DNA of 64,000 nt from positions 5,332,001 through 5,396,000 of the forward strand of contig NC_052111.1 of NCBI RefSeq assembly GCF_012273895.1, in the 5' to 3' direction. The position numbers and the translations under genes were made by a program. The stretch's first letter is position 1, and every line of letters starts with the position of its first letter. The stretch comes from Zerene cesonia. Taxonomy: Eukaryota; Arthropoda; Insecta; Lepidoptera; Pieridae. The notes under the pieces are model-generated. The model was given only the letters and a program-made list of their open reading frames with translations, did not search any database and was not told the origin of the DNA. Below, in pieces: positions 13,227 to 25,758 of this stretch.

Positions 13227-16200
13227 ATGGGAATAGAAGAGCTAAATTGCTTTAAAGTAAACAAAATGTATTGGAGAATTCTGGGTATTTACCCAGATAC
13301 GTCAAAAAACTTCGGTTTATCCGTATACTCGAAAGCTTTTCTTGTAATTTTTATATTTGGCTATAATTTTCTCTATACCGTAAATTTCTTTTTTATTCCA
13401 CGTCAATTGGACATATTTATCGAGCAAATGATATTATATTTAACAATACTTGTGGTGTTATCAAAAGTGATGTGTTTTATATTTATGGAGAAGAAAATAA
13501 TAAAACTGCTGACAATTTTGGAAAGTGATTTATTTAAAACAGATAATGAAATGGAGCGTCAAATATTGCGTAAAGCGAATAAATTCAACGTTAAAAGCTG
13601 GAAGATATATGCGATTGTGTCATATATTTCGAATCTGACACATGTGTCATCACCTTTGATAATTCACTTTTTATTTTCCGTTAAACTTGAACCGCCGGTG
13701 TGTGGTTATGATTTTCTATCAGATGACCTCAAACAAGCGTTCATTTATCCCATATATTTCTATCAAAGTATAGGAATGCATTTTCATATGCTGAATAATG
13801 TTAATGTAGATACGTTTCTTTTGGGATTAATGATATTTCTTATAGCCCAATTGGATATACTGCAAATGAAAATGAAAAATATAACAAATCAGTCACCGTT
13901 TTTGCGAGAAGGGCCTAGCGATGCACGTTTAGGAAGAGAGACGAAAGAGTTAGATAAATGTATCTTAGCGGAACTTAATAAAGCATTAATACATTATGAA
14001 GATGTTACCGAGTAAGTAGAAAATAAACAACAATTTTAAGTAAATACAAAATATTTTATATTGTGACGATTTAAGCCTAAGCCATCGGGCTGATTTAAAA
14101 AAATACAATAAAATTATGCATTGGGGTAATTACTGATGACGGGGTAAATATAATAATTTAAAACTGCCACGGATAAAGTGCTTTTTTTTAAATTGTATGT
14201 TATTATTATTATATATTTCCATATAACACCTATACGATACTAACAATGAAATAATCCTTTGGTATTCTCAATTTCCAGAGACTACCACCCATCCAAAATT
14301 CCCCCACGAACTATATGTCAAGTAACTAAATAAGCATTTATCGAAAAAGTAAACTTCGATGATTTTAATATTGTTGAATTTCGTATTAGAGAAGATTCTT
14401 TTGGAATTTTTGTGAATAATCAACATACATTGATTTGAACGTAAAATCGTTTAGTATATATTTTCAGGTATTGTTATCTGATTGAAGAGGTATTTTCAAA
14501 GGCATTATTTACGCAGTTTAGCATCGCCTCTGGGATCATTTGTGTTTGTCTGTATCGCTTCACCTTGGTAAGAAAATATATAGATAGTACACATTTTAAA
14601 AAGCTCAAACCCATTTGTTAATATTTGGAGTTGGTGGAGAAAAGGTTTGAAAATTACAGTCTGATCACCGCGATTTCTAACACATCGTAACGAAACCACA
14701 AGTTTATACGACTACCAAAATATGTATCTAATATTTTGTGAGTAATAGTTAGTAAGTATATGAATATTGATAGTGAGTATCTATTTATTCTTGTCTGAAT
14801 CGATCTTAGTATATTTTCTAGAAACTTTTTGACATACTACTGAGGTATAGAATATATCTATTTTTTATGTCACAGCGGGCAACTGAGCTAGTTAGTGGCT
14901 CGCTTGATGGTAAGCGATTATCACCGCCCATGAACATTCACTGAGCTAGTGTCTCTGCGAATGCGTTGGGCGCTTTTAAAGGGAAAGGAAAGGATTGACG
15001 ACAGGAAAGAAATAATGGACTTGGAAAGTTGAGGAAATGCTGGCTTCCGTTTTGCTCACATTGTGAAAAGTATTAGATAACTTCAGAGAAACTGCATTGA
15101 ACAAACATTGAAGCTGTATGCCATATTCAGTTTTTTTGTAAGACTAAGCATTATGTAATACTTTTCCAGTACTACTATATAATTTTTATAACTTAATGCG
15201 TATCACGTGTGCCCCCAGCCCGCACCATGGCAATACTACGTATTCCTAACTACGTATATGGCTGTAATGATTGTACAAATTTTGATCCCTTGTTGGTTTG
15301 GGACGAGGATAATGGATAAGGTTTGTTCGAAAACAATAATCATTTTTAAAATATATGGCAACATTGGATAATGCTTTATGAATAGGCACAGATAACATAA
15401 TACTATACTAGTATAGGTAATATTATAATATTTTTGCTCTAAAATAATGATAGATAATAGTGAATATGAATATTCACTATTATCTATCATTATTTAAGCA
15501 GGAAAACGACAGGGTGTTTATGGTGGAATGTTAGTGAAAAGCTATTTAATTTTTACAAAATACCACAAAGATTATTTCTATTTATGTTTGAAATATTGTA
15601 ATTTTTACAAAAACTTAGTAGTTATGAATATGACACTTATTATCCTTAATCATCCGAAAAACAATCTGAAATCACATGATTTTTACATGAATACCAGTAT
15701 TTTATAATAATACTAGCTTTTGCCCGCGGCTTCACACGCGTTAAATCCGGAGTTGTTTAATAGATGTAATTATACAGATTAACTTTCTCTTGAATCACTC
15801 TATCTATTAAAAGAACCTCATCAAAATCCATTGCGTAGTTTTAAAGATACACAGGGACATAGAGACAGAGAAAGCGACTTTGTTTTATACTATGTAGTGA
15901 TAACATCATGACTTGGTGTTTATTGTATTATAATAAAAGAATGTTATAAAGCAAACTGCCATGAACCAGATCCTACCAGTATTGAAGATTGAGTCCACAT
16001 ATTTAGCCTGTATAAATATTTTCAGAGTACTCTTGTGTCTCAAGCGATATACCAGTGTGATTGGACTACACAATCGCGCCGATTCAAAAGCAGCATGCGA
16101 CTTTTTATGGAGAGAGCGCAACGCCCTCTGTCGATAAACGGCTGGAAAATGTTCCTATTGTCCCTCAATACTTTCACGTCTGTAAGTGATTTGAAGTGAT

Positions 16201-16758
16201 ATCGTCATCAGCGTATGTATAGTTATGTGGGAGATACCATTATATGAAAAGAAATTTAAGCTACGTCACGGAAAGGCTTATTTAGAGCCGCAACACGTAT
16301 TTCGCGTTGTGCCTCTAATAAGTTATGTTTTCGCTTAGATATACATAATAATGTAGAATCTATATTATAGACTAGCTGCGCCGAAAAGTGAAACCGCGGG
16401 TTCACCCGCACAAGTCTGTATCCTGAAGGAATATCGGGATAAAAAGTTGCCTATATGTTCATTGCAATCGATTCAGTAGTTTTGGCGTGAAAGAGTAACA
16501 AACATTCATACATACATGCATATAAAAAATAATCATACAGATAGATATACCAAGTAAAAAGTTAAGAGGTAACGAAGATAGGTGAGATAATAAAGAATAC
16601 AGTGGAATCGATAAGACTAAACAACTAAAATGTCTGTCGAGATTATTTTTCATTATAATACCGCCTAGTTATTAATTTACTTAATAACGTTTCAGATAAT
16701 GAATTCTGCGTATTCATTCTTTACTTTACTAAGGCACATACAGACCAGAGACGATTAA
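13227..16758 (+). CDS. Odorant receptor B (insect 7tm_6 family), complete, 5 coding exons, 401 aa
   Basis: Exons: 13227-14011, 14468-14567, 15219-15320, 16026-16181 and 16696-16758 (stop TAA). Introns are GT..AG, phases 2,0,0,0, identical to the upstream receptor, and exons 2-4 match it exactly in length (100, 102, 156 nt). I chose ATG 13227; the open frame extends 30 nt further upstream but only to a TTG. Family marks are PPVCGYDFLSDD, NNVNVDTFLLGL, RRFKSSMRLFMERAQ and LNTFTSIMNSAYSFFTLLR. Seven hydrophobic segments are visible. Identity to receptor A over exons 2-5 is about 41% (56 of 138, by eye), with exon 4 and the C-terminus most conserved. The extra length lies mostly in exon 1, including the loop after the fourth segment (around residues 220-245). 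It is probably a separate ligand-binding subunit partnered with Orco. The acceptor of exon 3 (run of C then AG at 15218) has a weak pyrimidine tract but keeps the frame. Repeats occupy introns 2, 3 and 4. Confidence 0.95.
14861..15050 (+). repeat. TTTTTTATGTCA-family repeat in intron 2 of receptor B
   Basis: It starts TTTTTTATGTCACAGCGGGC and carries the GGTAAGCGATTATCACCGCC block shared with the copies at 41800 (reverse), 34809 and 1351 (reverse). It is inserted in the gene's orientation and leaves the splice sites at 14568 and 15218 intact. Confidence 0.75.
15442..15495. repeat. Perfect 26-bp inverted repeat with 2-bp loop, in intron 3 of receptor B
   Basis: Arms 15442-15467 and 15470-15495 are exact reverse complements, separated by GA. 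An RNA copy would fold into an almost loop-less hairpin. The arms are AT-rich (AATAATGATAG..). It may be a fold-back element, a MITE remnant or an assembly artefact. Confidence 0.9.
15713..15902 (-). mobile_element. Non-autonomous Helitron (family 2) in intron 3 of receptor B
   Basis: On the minus strand it starts TCACTACATAGTATAAAAC and ends CGGGCAAAAGCTAG followed by T. It is preceded by A, as expected for Helitron insertion at AT. At 190 bp it encodes nothing. A second, older copy lies at 11829. Confidence 0.8.
16372..16530 (-). mobile_element. Helitron-like element (family 3) in intron 4 of receptor B, 5'-truncated
   Basis: It shares CTAGCTGCGCC, GGAATATCGGGATAAAAAGT and GCGTGAAAGAGTAACAAAC with the full copy at 63518. 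The outer 5' part decays past about 16530. It lies within intron 4 (16182-16695). Confidence 0.75.
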
Positions 16759-16783
16759 TATTTTTACATTTTCAAGCTACCGT

Positions 16784-16789
16784 AATAAA
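16784..16789 (+). terminator. Poly(A) signal AATAAA of odorant receptor B
   Basis: A canonical AATAAA begins 26 nt after the TAA stop of receptor B. It would give a very short 3' UTR. The assignment is inferred from position only. Confidence 0.55.
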
Positions 16790-19700
16790 AGCACTTTTCA
16801 ACAATCGGTCGTATATCGGACAAGAAAACAACTTCAACGGAGATGGTATTGAATCAGCAGTTCCCTGTAACAAACAATTGCTGACCTTTTAAAATGTTGG
16901 ACGTTAGATAAAGGTTGTTATTTCTTAGATATTTAAAATAGACACATGTTATTTGTGACTCGAGAACTATTTATTTTATTTGCAACTAGCTAAAGCACGT
17001 CAGTTTGATTGAGTTGTAAGTACTCGAATAAAGTTGTTGTTTTCTAAATTAAGTTGCCAAATATAATCCTTTTTCATATAAAATTTTAGGCAAGATATTT
17101 GCGTGTAACCACGTTCATATTTTTAATGTGTTTAAAACGTACAGATGTGATAACGTCATTTATAAAACGTTTACATGAATTATTATCTATTTGAAACTCA
17201 ATTTTTTTATTTATTTAGTTTCTTTGAAGTTATTAAATCAGATCCATATCCGCAAAAACGCTTAAAACATATTTCATTTTAAAGCGATCCGCTATTCCCC
17301 AATGAACGTACATTTATCCCATACAAACGCTGTTAAATAATAAAAGTATAATAGGATCGTGTTTTGTTCACCTCATTTTCACAGCATTTTCGTAGCTTTA
17401 CAATGAAACGTCACACGCAAGAATCGAAGACAAAGGACGCTCTTAGGTCATCTGTTAGCCGTTGGTAATAAGGGGTGTTTTTACTGCGACGCGAACGAAA
17501 CAATGATTTTGCCAGTGACTAGATAAATAAGATGTCCGGACGTGACGAGGGTACCATTACACTTTTTATGGAATCTTTCAGCGAATGTAACGTCATGCTA
17601 TCCACCTGTTTCTCTTTGTTTAGGCCTGAATACATTGTTAATGTGAAGGTCGCAGCGACCGGGAGCATTTCGGAGAAATAGAAGTGTCGTTTGGCCAGAT
17701 TCAAGGATCGTCCTATAATATATCTACCATACAATTTAGAATAGTATATATTTCAGGATGATCCTTCCAATTGATGAATACCAATTGTGTTTTTATGTCT
17801 GCATATTTATCTAAAACAAAAGCGTTTAAGTGAATTCCGGGTATTGATACCTGTTATTTACCTACTCGATCTTTATTCATAAGGTCTGTGAAAGATTATT
17901 ACGAAGGGGTAGTTCAAGGGCGGCGAAACAAAACGGTCTCTGCCCTAGAAAGTATAAAAAGGCACGCTCATATTCATCCTGGGACGATGATTTAATGGCG
18001 ATACCTGGATTTATAAGGGTTTCCTATTTCAATGAATAATATATTGAAGATCTTTTGCTCTTGATATTTGCGTCTGCCTCCTTGCCTGGAATTGATGCCG
18101 TTTTATTAAAACATATATTATGGCACACGTCCCGTTAGTGACACTGAATAATGCGCTACCTATTGCGACTTTTCTCCAAATATTACACAGGGGTTTTCTA
18201 TTAGTTCTTATTTTCTTTTCTTAAAATATACCTAATGTTAGCTTTGTTCATATTTGACTATAAGTTTGCCTGAAATTGTTATTTGTGAAAGTTGTTATTA
18301 AAATATAAGTTAGATATGTTAGTGAAACTACTTTATTTTCAGCCAGGATGAGTTTGAATTTTGAGAATATACGTAGTTTCTCTGCGGTTGGTTGAGTTCT
18401 ATTTAAAATAATATCAGTAAGGGTGGGTCGGACTCCCGCCACTAAGCGTTCCGTAGATACGACCTGAAGAGCGGCTGCGAAAAAATTGATCACCCATCCA
18501 ATTCATGACCGTACCAACTGTTGCTTAGCTTCATTTTTTAGTATAATAATAAGGATGTTTGAATGGCAGCAGAAATACATCATCCCAGTAAATTTTAACT
18601 GTCTAACTTTCGGTTCGTGAGATGGACGGACAGACAGACAGACATCGAAGTCTCAGTCAGTTTTACGTTAGATAGTCATCGTTCGAGATCCCACTGCTCG
18701 ATTATGTATGTATCTTATTTTTGATGAATTAAGTTTAAATGAATGTTGTGGGGATATGCAACAGATTAGCGATAGGTTGGTTGTCTTTAAGGAAGGCCCC
18801 GTGTAACTTTTAATAATTTATGTTCACGAATGAAATTAATTAATTCGAATGTACCCTCGAATGTGTCATCAGCAATCAGCATATCGCACATACGTCGATC
18901 TACAACTACCCAATATTTCCCACATCTAGCAATCTAGTTACCCGACTTGCACAAGTTAAATGAATGTTTGTTTTAGACAGATAGGTTGTCAGCTGCTCAG
19001 TGCTAATTTCGAAGGGGAATCTAGCAGTTTATCTTAGAGGCATCGCGGAAATTCGTTCAGCTCACGCTCCCGAGCGACATCGCAAACACGGTAGTGGGGT
19101 TGAAACTTACCGCGCATGTAAAATTAGTTAAATAACTCCACCTTCACTCTGTACGGAACATGTCTTTGCTTTAAGCCTGGAAAATTAGAGCGACTCGCAC
19201 GCATTAAGCGCGCTATCCGAATTAATTTACGTTTTGTGGGTAATTAAGAAAAAACATTGCACGTGACGCTGTTGTTTTAGTGAATAAGAGCCCCATTAGA
19301 AGCTTTGTTGACTTTATGTTAAGGCAAATGGTTTCAGAAATGATAGATACGTTAGGTACGTTTATAATTTAGGTAGACTTACATTTAAACAACATGTAAT
19401 AAGGGCTTAAGGTTTTAACCGTACCTTTCTCCTGCGTAAAAATTATTGCTCCCTCACTAACTTATTCCGTCTTATTTAAATCACATTGATTCAGTTTATG
19501 ATGTCTATTCATCTCAAAACAAACCTACATTATAAGTCTATAATTGAAAAATTTTATATAAAATCCTATTAGTTACAAAATGTAAAACTAAAGAATGGCT
19601 GAACAGATTTGATGAATTTTATTTCCCTAGGTTTGTTTGTTGATGTCACCGTTTCGAGATAAAAAGTTAAAAAAAGTTTGAACAAGTTGAAACGAAGAAT

Positions 19701-20100
19701 ATCTTACTAATATTTCCAAAAATATAAAAACAAATAAATCACCCAAAAGGTTTAAATTTATAAAAGCCTTTAAAGATTAAATTCGCCTTGGGCGACTAGT
19801 AATATCTGTATCTAGTATGGTTCTCATGAAATAATCACGCGAAGGAGTAATATCCTCAGCCTCTTTTACTCACTGATGAATATTCCTTTGTATGGGTTTT
19901 CTTTTCACAAAATGCTATCGCCTCAGGCAAGTGCTTTTAATAAAGACTCGTAATAAGAGAAAGGGATATTTGTACGTAAAGTGGAGTCTGTAACCGCTTT
20001 TATGTGTAAGTTTAGCTTCAAACTATTATATTAATTTGGGGTATTCAAAGTCAATATTTTCCTCGGACTGACGGATTAAATGCTTAGAAAAATATTTTCT
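16790..20100. other. Intergenic region downstream of receptor B
   Basis: No supported gene. Weak Helitron-like remnants occur around 18630 (a run of CAGACAGACAGACA) and around 19550-19690. The rest is unique-looking AT-rich sequence. Confidence 0.55.
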
Positions 20101-20106
20101 ACGCAT

Positions 20107-20290
20107 TATCATCATCATTATCAACCAATCAATAGCACATGCACATGTTGGTTTCCTCATGATCATTCTTCACCCTTTTCTGGGCAGTTTTATGGACAGT
20201 GCGCAAATTAAATTGAAGAAGTATAATTATTTCTTGCACACTTGTTTGGTCTCGAGCCCCCAGTATTTTCGTTTGAGCTCATAGGTTCAT
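20107..20290 (-). mobile_element. Degenerate SINE/RTE-tailed element
   Basis: Starts ATCATCATCATTATCAACC, the reverse of a GATGATGATG tail. TTGGTTTCCTCATGATCATTC and TTGGTCTCGAGCCCCC match decayed parts of the SINE at 34102. Confidence 0.5.
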
Positions 20291-20332
20291 ACAACAGAGT
20301 ATACACATGTATAATCGCAGTGGTGGCCCTGT

Positions 20333-20378
20333 TAGGTTTAAGTTAAAACTTTCAAGAGAAGGTTTTAACTTAAACCTA
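20333..20378. repeat. 17-bp perfect inverted repeat with 12-nt loop
   Basis: Arms 20333-20349 (TAGGTTTAAGTTAAAAC) and 20362-20378 are exact reverse complements. The loop holds TTCAAGAGA. The stem is shorter than a typical animal pre-miRNA (about 22 bp or more). Confidence 0.85.
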
Positions 20379-22926
20379 AAATCGGCATTATTTATTTTTC
20401 AAAGATTACATATTTAAAGATTACATAACAAAGCCTAGCGTAAAATTGTAAGATATGCATTAGGTATCAGTTCCATCTGAATACAAAATACATAATTTGT
20501 AGAGCTCCTCTAAAGCCGCGAAATTTCCATTTATTCACTGTTTTAAGACACGTGTACTAAAACTGTTAAGAAGAAAGGCTTCAAGTTGAGTCGTTCGACT
20601 AAAAGTTTTCAACAACAGTTCAAACATTTTGTGGCGCGACATACAACGTTCCCCTTTCAATGTGAGAATTGGGACCAAGTCTGTGGTCTTTGTTCAGAAT
20701 GCATTTGAGCTATTGTTTCGTATAAATAATCGAATAATAGTCTGATGAAAACTTTCATATTCATTGTTATAATATTATAATTGAATAGCACGGACAATAA
20801 ATCTGTTTGTAAATGTCTCTAGGTTGTAATTCGGTGATTTATACGAGAGATAAGGGTATTTTTCTTATTTTTACGTTATTACACTCAAAATTTACACGAG
20901 AAGCACTGAAAGAACAGACAAAAGAAAATAATGTGTACAAACGGCGGTCTTACTATATTAGTAATTAGTAAAAAGAAACAAAACAATTAATTTTTGCGAC
21001 TGGCTATTAAAATTGCATTATTTGCAACGTTCATTTAATAAATATTTACGATTCCAATATTTTAAGGCAGCATTCGGTTCGAAAATAAAGATTATTGCGA
21101 GAAAATTTTATGGACGAACTAAAATGATTAAAACTTGACTCGAATGGTTATTTCGACTAATTGTTAAATATACTTAGAATAAATTATACAAGCTCGCCAT
21201 TACGATGAACAAAATTTATACTATTGAACAATTTAGTCGCGAGAATTAACTTTAATTATTCCATAAATTTTAACAGCGACCCTTACATTATTAGCATTCA
21301 CAACGTTACTATATTCGAAATAAAAGGGGCAAATATTTCAGGTCAGCTTAATTTACGAAAATTGCAAGTTTAACTTCTTGCAGTTAGGAGTATATTTCGT
21401 TTGTCTCTGAACGGTTGGCCCTAACAAATAATTTATTATACGGAAATCTCCATTTCGGAGCAATGTTTGAGCTATTAATTTTATTTCCACCGTTTTCAAA
21501 TTTATTTGTATAAATATAGGTGGTGTTTAGCCAAGTAAGTTAATAAAACTGAGTGACATTTTGATGAAAACACGTAACATAATTATATCATATTCCATTG
21601 AATGAATACATACAACATTGTTTACACAAATAATACAATAAAATGATGTATCGGATTCATTTTTTATAATTGTGCATCATCACCTATGTTCTATATAGTA
21701 GATACTAATTTACAAAATCAAAATTATAGCAAGATATGCATATAACTTATACAAACAGGTAACAGATATTTCTAATATAATTTATTAATAGACGTATTAA
21801 TTATATCTATAATTAATCTTCCATAAGCCATAAAAATACGTACCTATTTGTACAAAAAGAAATTAAAATACAACAAGAGATTATTATCATCTTCCTAATT
21901 TTAACTGAACTGCGGTGTTGCGGTAAATAATACATTATTTACACGTGACCACAGCATAGATGTGTTGCACCTAACCACTAAAACATTACTCCTCATAAAT
22001 CCATATTATAGGTAATATTTTAGAGTATTTGAGTCGTAGAAGCTTTTTCAGTGAGCAAATGCGACGCAGAAGGCCCCTGAGGGGTGATCGGTCAGACCGG
22101 ACCAACCGAACCTTGGCTTATCTAACTACACTACTATAATTCACGAATAATGTTCTTTTGAAAGGATACAATGATTTTCGATTAGACTGCCGTAGAAGCG
22201 AACATTATTTTATCAGATATTTGTCTAGATTAGGATTTCGCTCTTTGTCTATATTAGGCGGTAGTTTTAAAATATTCTGCACATTGCGAGTTGGGGCAAA
22301 GGACTGTTTTTTGTTATAGTTTAATGACTTTTACTCACATTCTTAATACCTGCGCTCATTTTGGTATACTTTGAAATTAAGAATTTATCCTAACAAATAA
22401 CTCATATTTTTTAAAATTTATTATACTTCTTTCAGCTATGTAATGAAATTATCATTAGGAAAAGATTTTGTTTTCATTGCAATACCTACCTATTACCTTC
22501 GGGACGGATAACCGACGAAACGTTTGACAATACACGTGTAAGTTTTTGTGTATGACTAGAAGGAAAATGGATAAACGTATGATTTGTTCTAATGAAGCCT
22601 GATTGTTTCCACTAACGCACCTGCTGTCGTTGCGTTTTTCGCGCTCGTTTTCCTCACAGATACAGTGGAAATGTTTTGTTATACGTAGATAGACATTACA
22701 TAGGTACGTATTGTTTTGTACAGTAAGAAATGTGATACCGAATAAAATTAAAAATGTAGTTTTAATGTAAGTGCTACGTTTATATGTGTATTATACTATT
22801 AGTGTACATAAGATCCGAAGAATGGTATTTAAAATACTTAATGATAGTTTGTAATCATACGTATATTGAAATTATTGAGGTTAATTTTTTGTACAAAATT
22901 ATAAAATATCACTTTATCTCCAAATT

Positions 22927-23091
22927 GCAGTTCTCCTCGGCTTCACCCGTGGTACATTGCCTATGTCACTCAGTGAAATTGCAGCTCTCTAATGGTGAAA
23001 GAATTTTTAAAATCGGTCCAGTACTTTTTGAGTTTATCCATTACAAACAAACAAAAATGCAAATTCTTCCCCTTTATAATATTAGTGTAGA
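22927..23091 (-). mobile_element. Helitron-like element (family 4)
   Basis: It shares CGGCTTCACCCGTGGTACAT, GTGAAAGAATTTTTAAAATC and ATAATATTAGTGTAGA with the copies at 48097 (minus) and 52006 (plus). The CTAG end is mutated in this copy. Confidence 0.7.
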
Positions 23092-25758
23092 TTAAGTTGT
23101 TGAACATACTCGTATTTTCAAGAGTCAGATATATGTAGAATAATCGTACAACATGTAGTTTGCATATTATAATTTAAACGGTATAAAGTTAAATCTCTGC
23201 AGCTAGGGTTTTGGCATGCCACATGGACGTTATCTGAAGGAAGACGCTCGCCCAAAGTCGTTAGTGAAATTTTGGGATCCACGGACACAGGATTAAGTGA
23301 GATAGGGATACTGGTAAGTGAATGACACAGAATGTATCTTAGTGTTTAAACTATTACGGAATGTAGTAAACACCCAGCGCATACTAGGTACATTAATTAC
23401 TTTCGGAACATTAAAGTTAGATTGTTTCGAATAAAGCATTTTGTGCCAGTTTTGTTGCCAATAGTATAAAGCCTTTTTTCGCATGTTTTTTAAATACAAT
23501 TATTTTTTAAATGAACGGCCTGCATGCCAATCGCTTTTTGAATATAACCTATTTGCATAAAAAAGCGCATATTAATAAAATAACCTTGTCATGGCTCTCG
23601 TATTGATAGTGTTGTGTACGAGTAAAAAAATATACAGGAATACGGCAACGCGGAATAGGAAAAGGGGATTATTTGTTTAAGTAATACAGCGAGGGAAATG
23701 GGAATTTTGAAACTAGAAGCGTTTGTTTATTTATATAAATCAAAATGCGGTCTGCAATCGGACGGTGCCCAGTGGAGCGTCAGTTTTTCTTTCTCCCTGT
23801 GTAATAAATTGTACATAAAGGATCCACGCGAGCGAGTCACGCATAACATTTCATGGATTTATACCCCACACTTTTGTCGAAATTTAGATTTAGTGCCCCG
23901 CAAGCTCATAACTCACTGCGGCTCTTGGAGTATTTTATTGGATTCGAATAGAATTGGATTAGGTGCGATTATTAGACATTATGATGGCGTGATGCTTTTA
24001 AAGTAAAACATGGATTGGATGAGTTTTATACGTATTATCATTTGGTATAGTGAAGTCTTTTGTTGAAGAGATAGAAAAACCTTATTTTTTATACAATAAT
24101 GTAAAGTTCAATAACTATTATGCCAAAAAAGTTTTTTTGGTGTAATTTAATAGCAAATATGGTACAGGCTTTATCAATGTGTGCATATTTATAATACCTA
24201 CCTAATTAACTTCATACGTTCTTGTACTTTCAAATGGCGGGAAATAATCAACGTTTTTAATCTAACGAAAAATATGTGTAGGTGCTTTAAAATACACGAT
24301 CTAAAATAGCAGGAGTTAATAACGCAATTTTTCAACATCAAGTAGGGAAAAGCGAATTCATAAGGGGAATACTTTATACATTGATGTATTTCACATGTCC
24401 CGTTTAAAAAGCAGCAATTACCGCATATTGCAAACTGACGCCGGAGGTTAATAAAGTTGGGCAGAGCAAAGCGTATTTATTTCCGACTCGTCCGCTCACA
24501 TATGAGTTTTACGTCATTTGGGCAAATTTTTCAAAGCAGAACAATTTTTTTTACCCCGCGCGATACGAGCCGACTCCCGCCGGGTTAAATAACACTCGTT
24601 AACTTCCTGTGCACCGACGGCTGGGGCAATTATACTGAACATATCATTTTAAATGGTTCGATTTAAATAAAATTTCTTCGGGATGTATTTTTGCTGCGAA
24701 GGCTGTTAACCATTTACGTAAGAATGAATTTCATACGTTTTATTAATACACGTTATGGCAAAAATTTGCTATAACGGAGCAAATTATTTGTTAAAACGAC
24801 AATTGCTAATTATTTTTTAAATAAAGTTCAACATGTAATATTACCATCATCGGATGAATTCAACACTAACTTATCATTTCCTTATCTCAATTTCTATCTT
24901 ATAATTTATGATTTATTGGTGTCGCACAAGACAATTTAATTATGCCGGTTTAATATCCTAAAATGTCCGCCTCATTTCATATGCATACCAGTAAGCATTG
25001 CGTCTTATTAAGAATGCAGCGCCTACCCTTCCGTACTGAAATAAAATGGTCAGTTTCGTACATTATACACTTAGGAAATGTGAGCAAAATCTATCCGAGT
25101 TTCTCTTTCTAGCTTTGAATATCCTGTAGCAATCTTGTGCAGATTTTGCGATAAGTCTTTTACTCAAATCTTGCTGAGATTCGTTTTAGTTCCGCGCTGG
25201 TAATAGATAAAAGGAACGGAATTTTGGCTTAACGGAGGACGTATTTAAAAGTTATATAGATTTAAACGTACAAACATTTTAGCAGGGGTGTTGGTTGTAT
25301 ATTTTTAAAACTTTACGTGAGTATCGGAATGAGAGTATTGAAAATGTTTTTTTTCTCCTCAATTATATATGCCTACGATACTGCTGCGTGCTGCTGCGTT
25401 ACAAATAGGTAATTAAAATAAGAATTGAGTGTAACATTTACAGAAATTACTATTTTGCCTCATAAATTCTGGACTTTTGTGAAAAATGTAAGGCATAAAA
25501 AGGCGTTTTATTAAATTTTATTTACTGATTTTAATAAACACATTCTATCTGTAGAAATCAAAATAGAAATATGTTTGCAATCAAGCTCTTACGCTAAAAT
25601 ACTATTATTAATATTAATTCACTCAATTGTGGTAAAGACGGGAGAATATGTTCCACTTATCCACGGTAACCAATTGTTTTGGGGAATAATAAGATAATTA
25701 AAACAATATTGTCCTTCGTGCCACACGCGGTTAATTAATATGGAATATAATACGAATC
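23092..25758. other. Intergenic region before the first gap
   Basis: No supported gene. An open frame at 23698-24006 (102 codons) has no recognisable domain, and its composition resembles translated non-coding DNA. Confidence 0.5.

Noticed and set aside
20350..20361. Possible engineered shRNA cassette, because of the TTCAAGAGA loop
   Set aside because: No pol III promoter, terminator or vector sequence nearby, and the stem does not match either receptor gene by eye; a natural coincidence is more likely.
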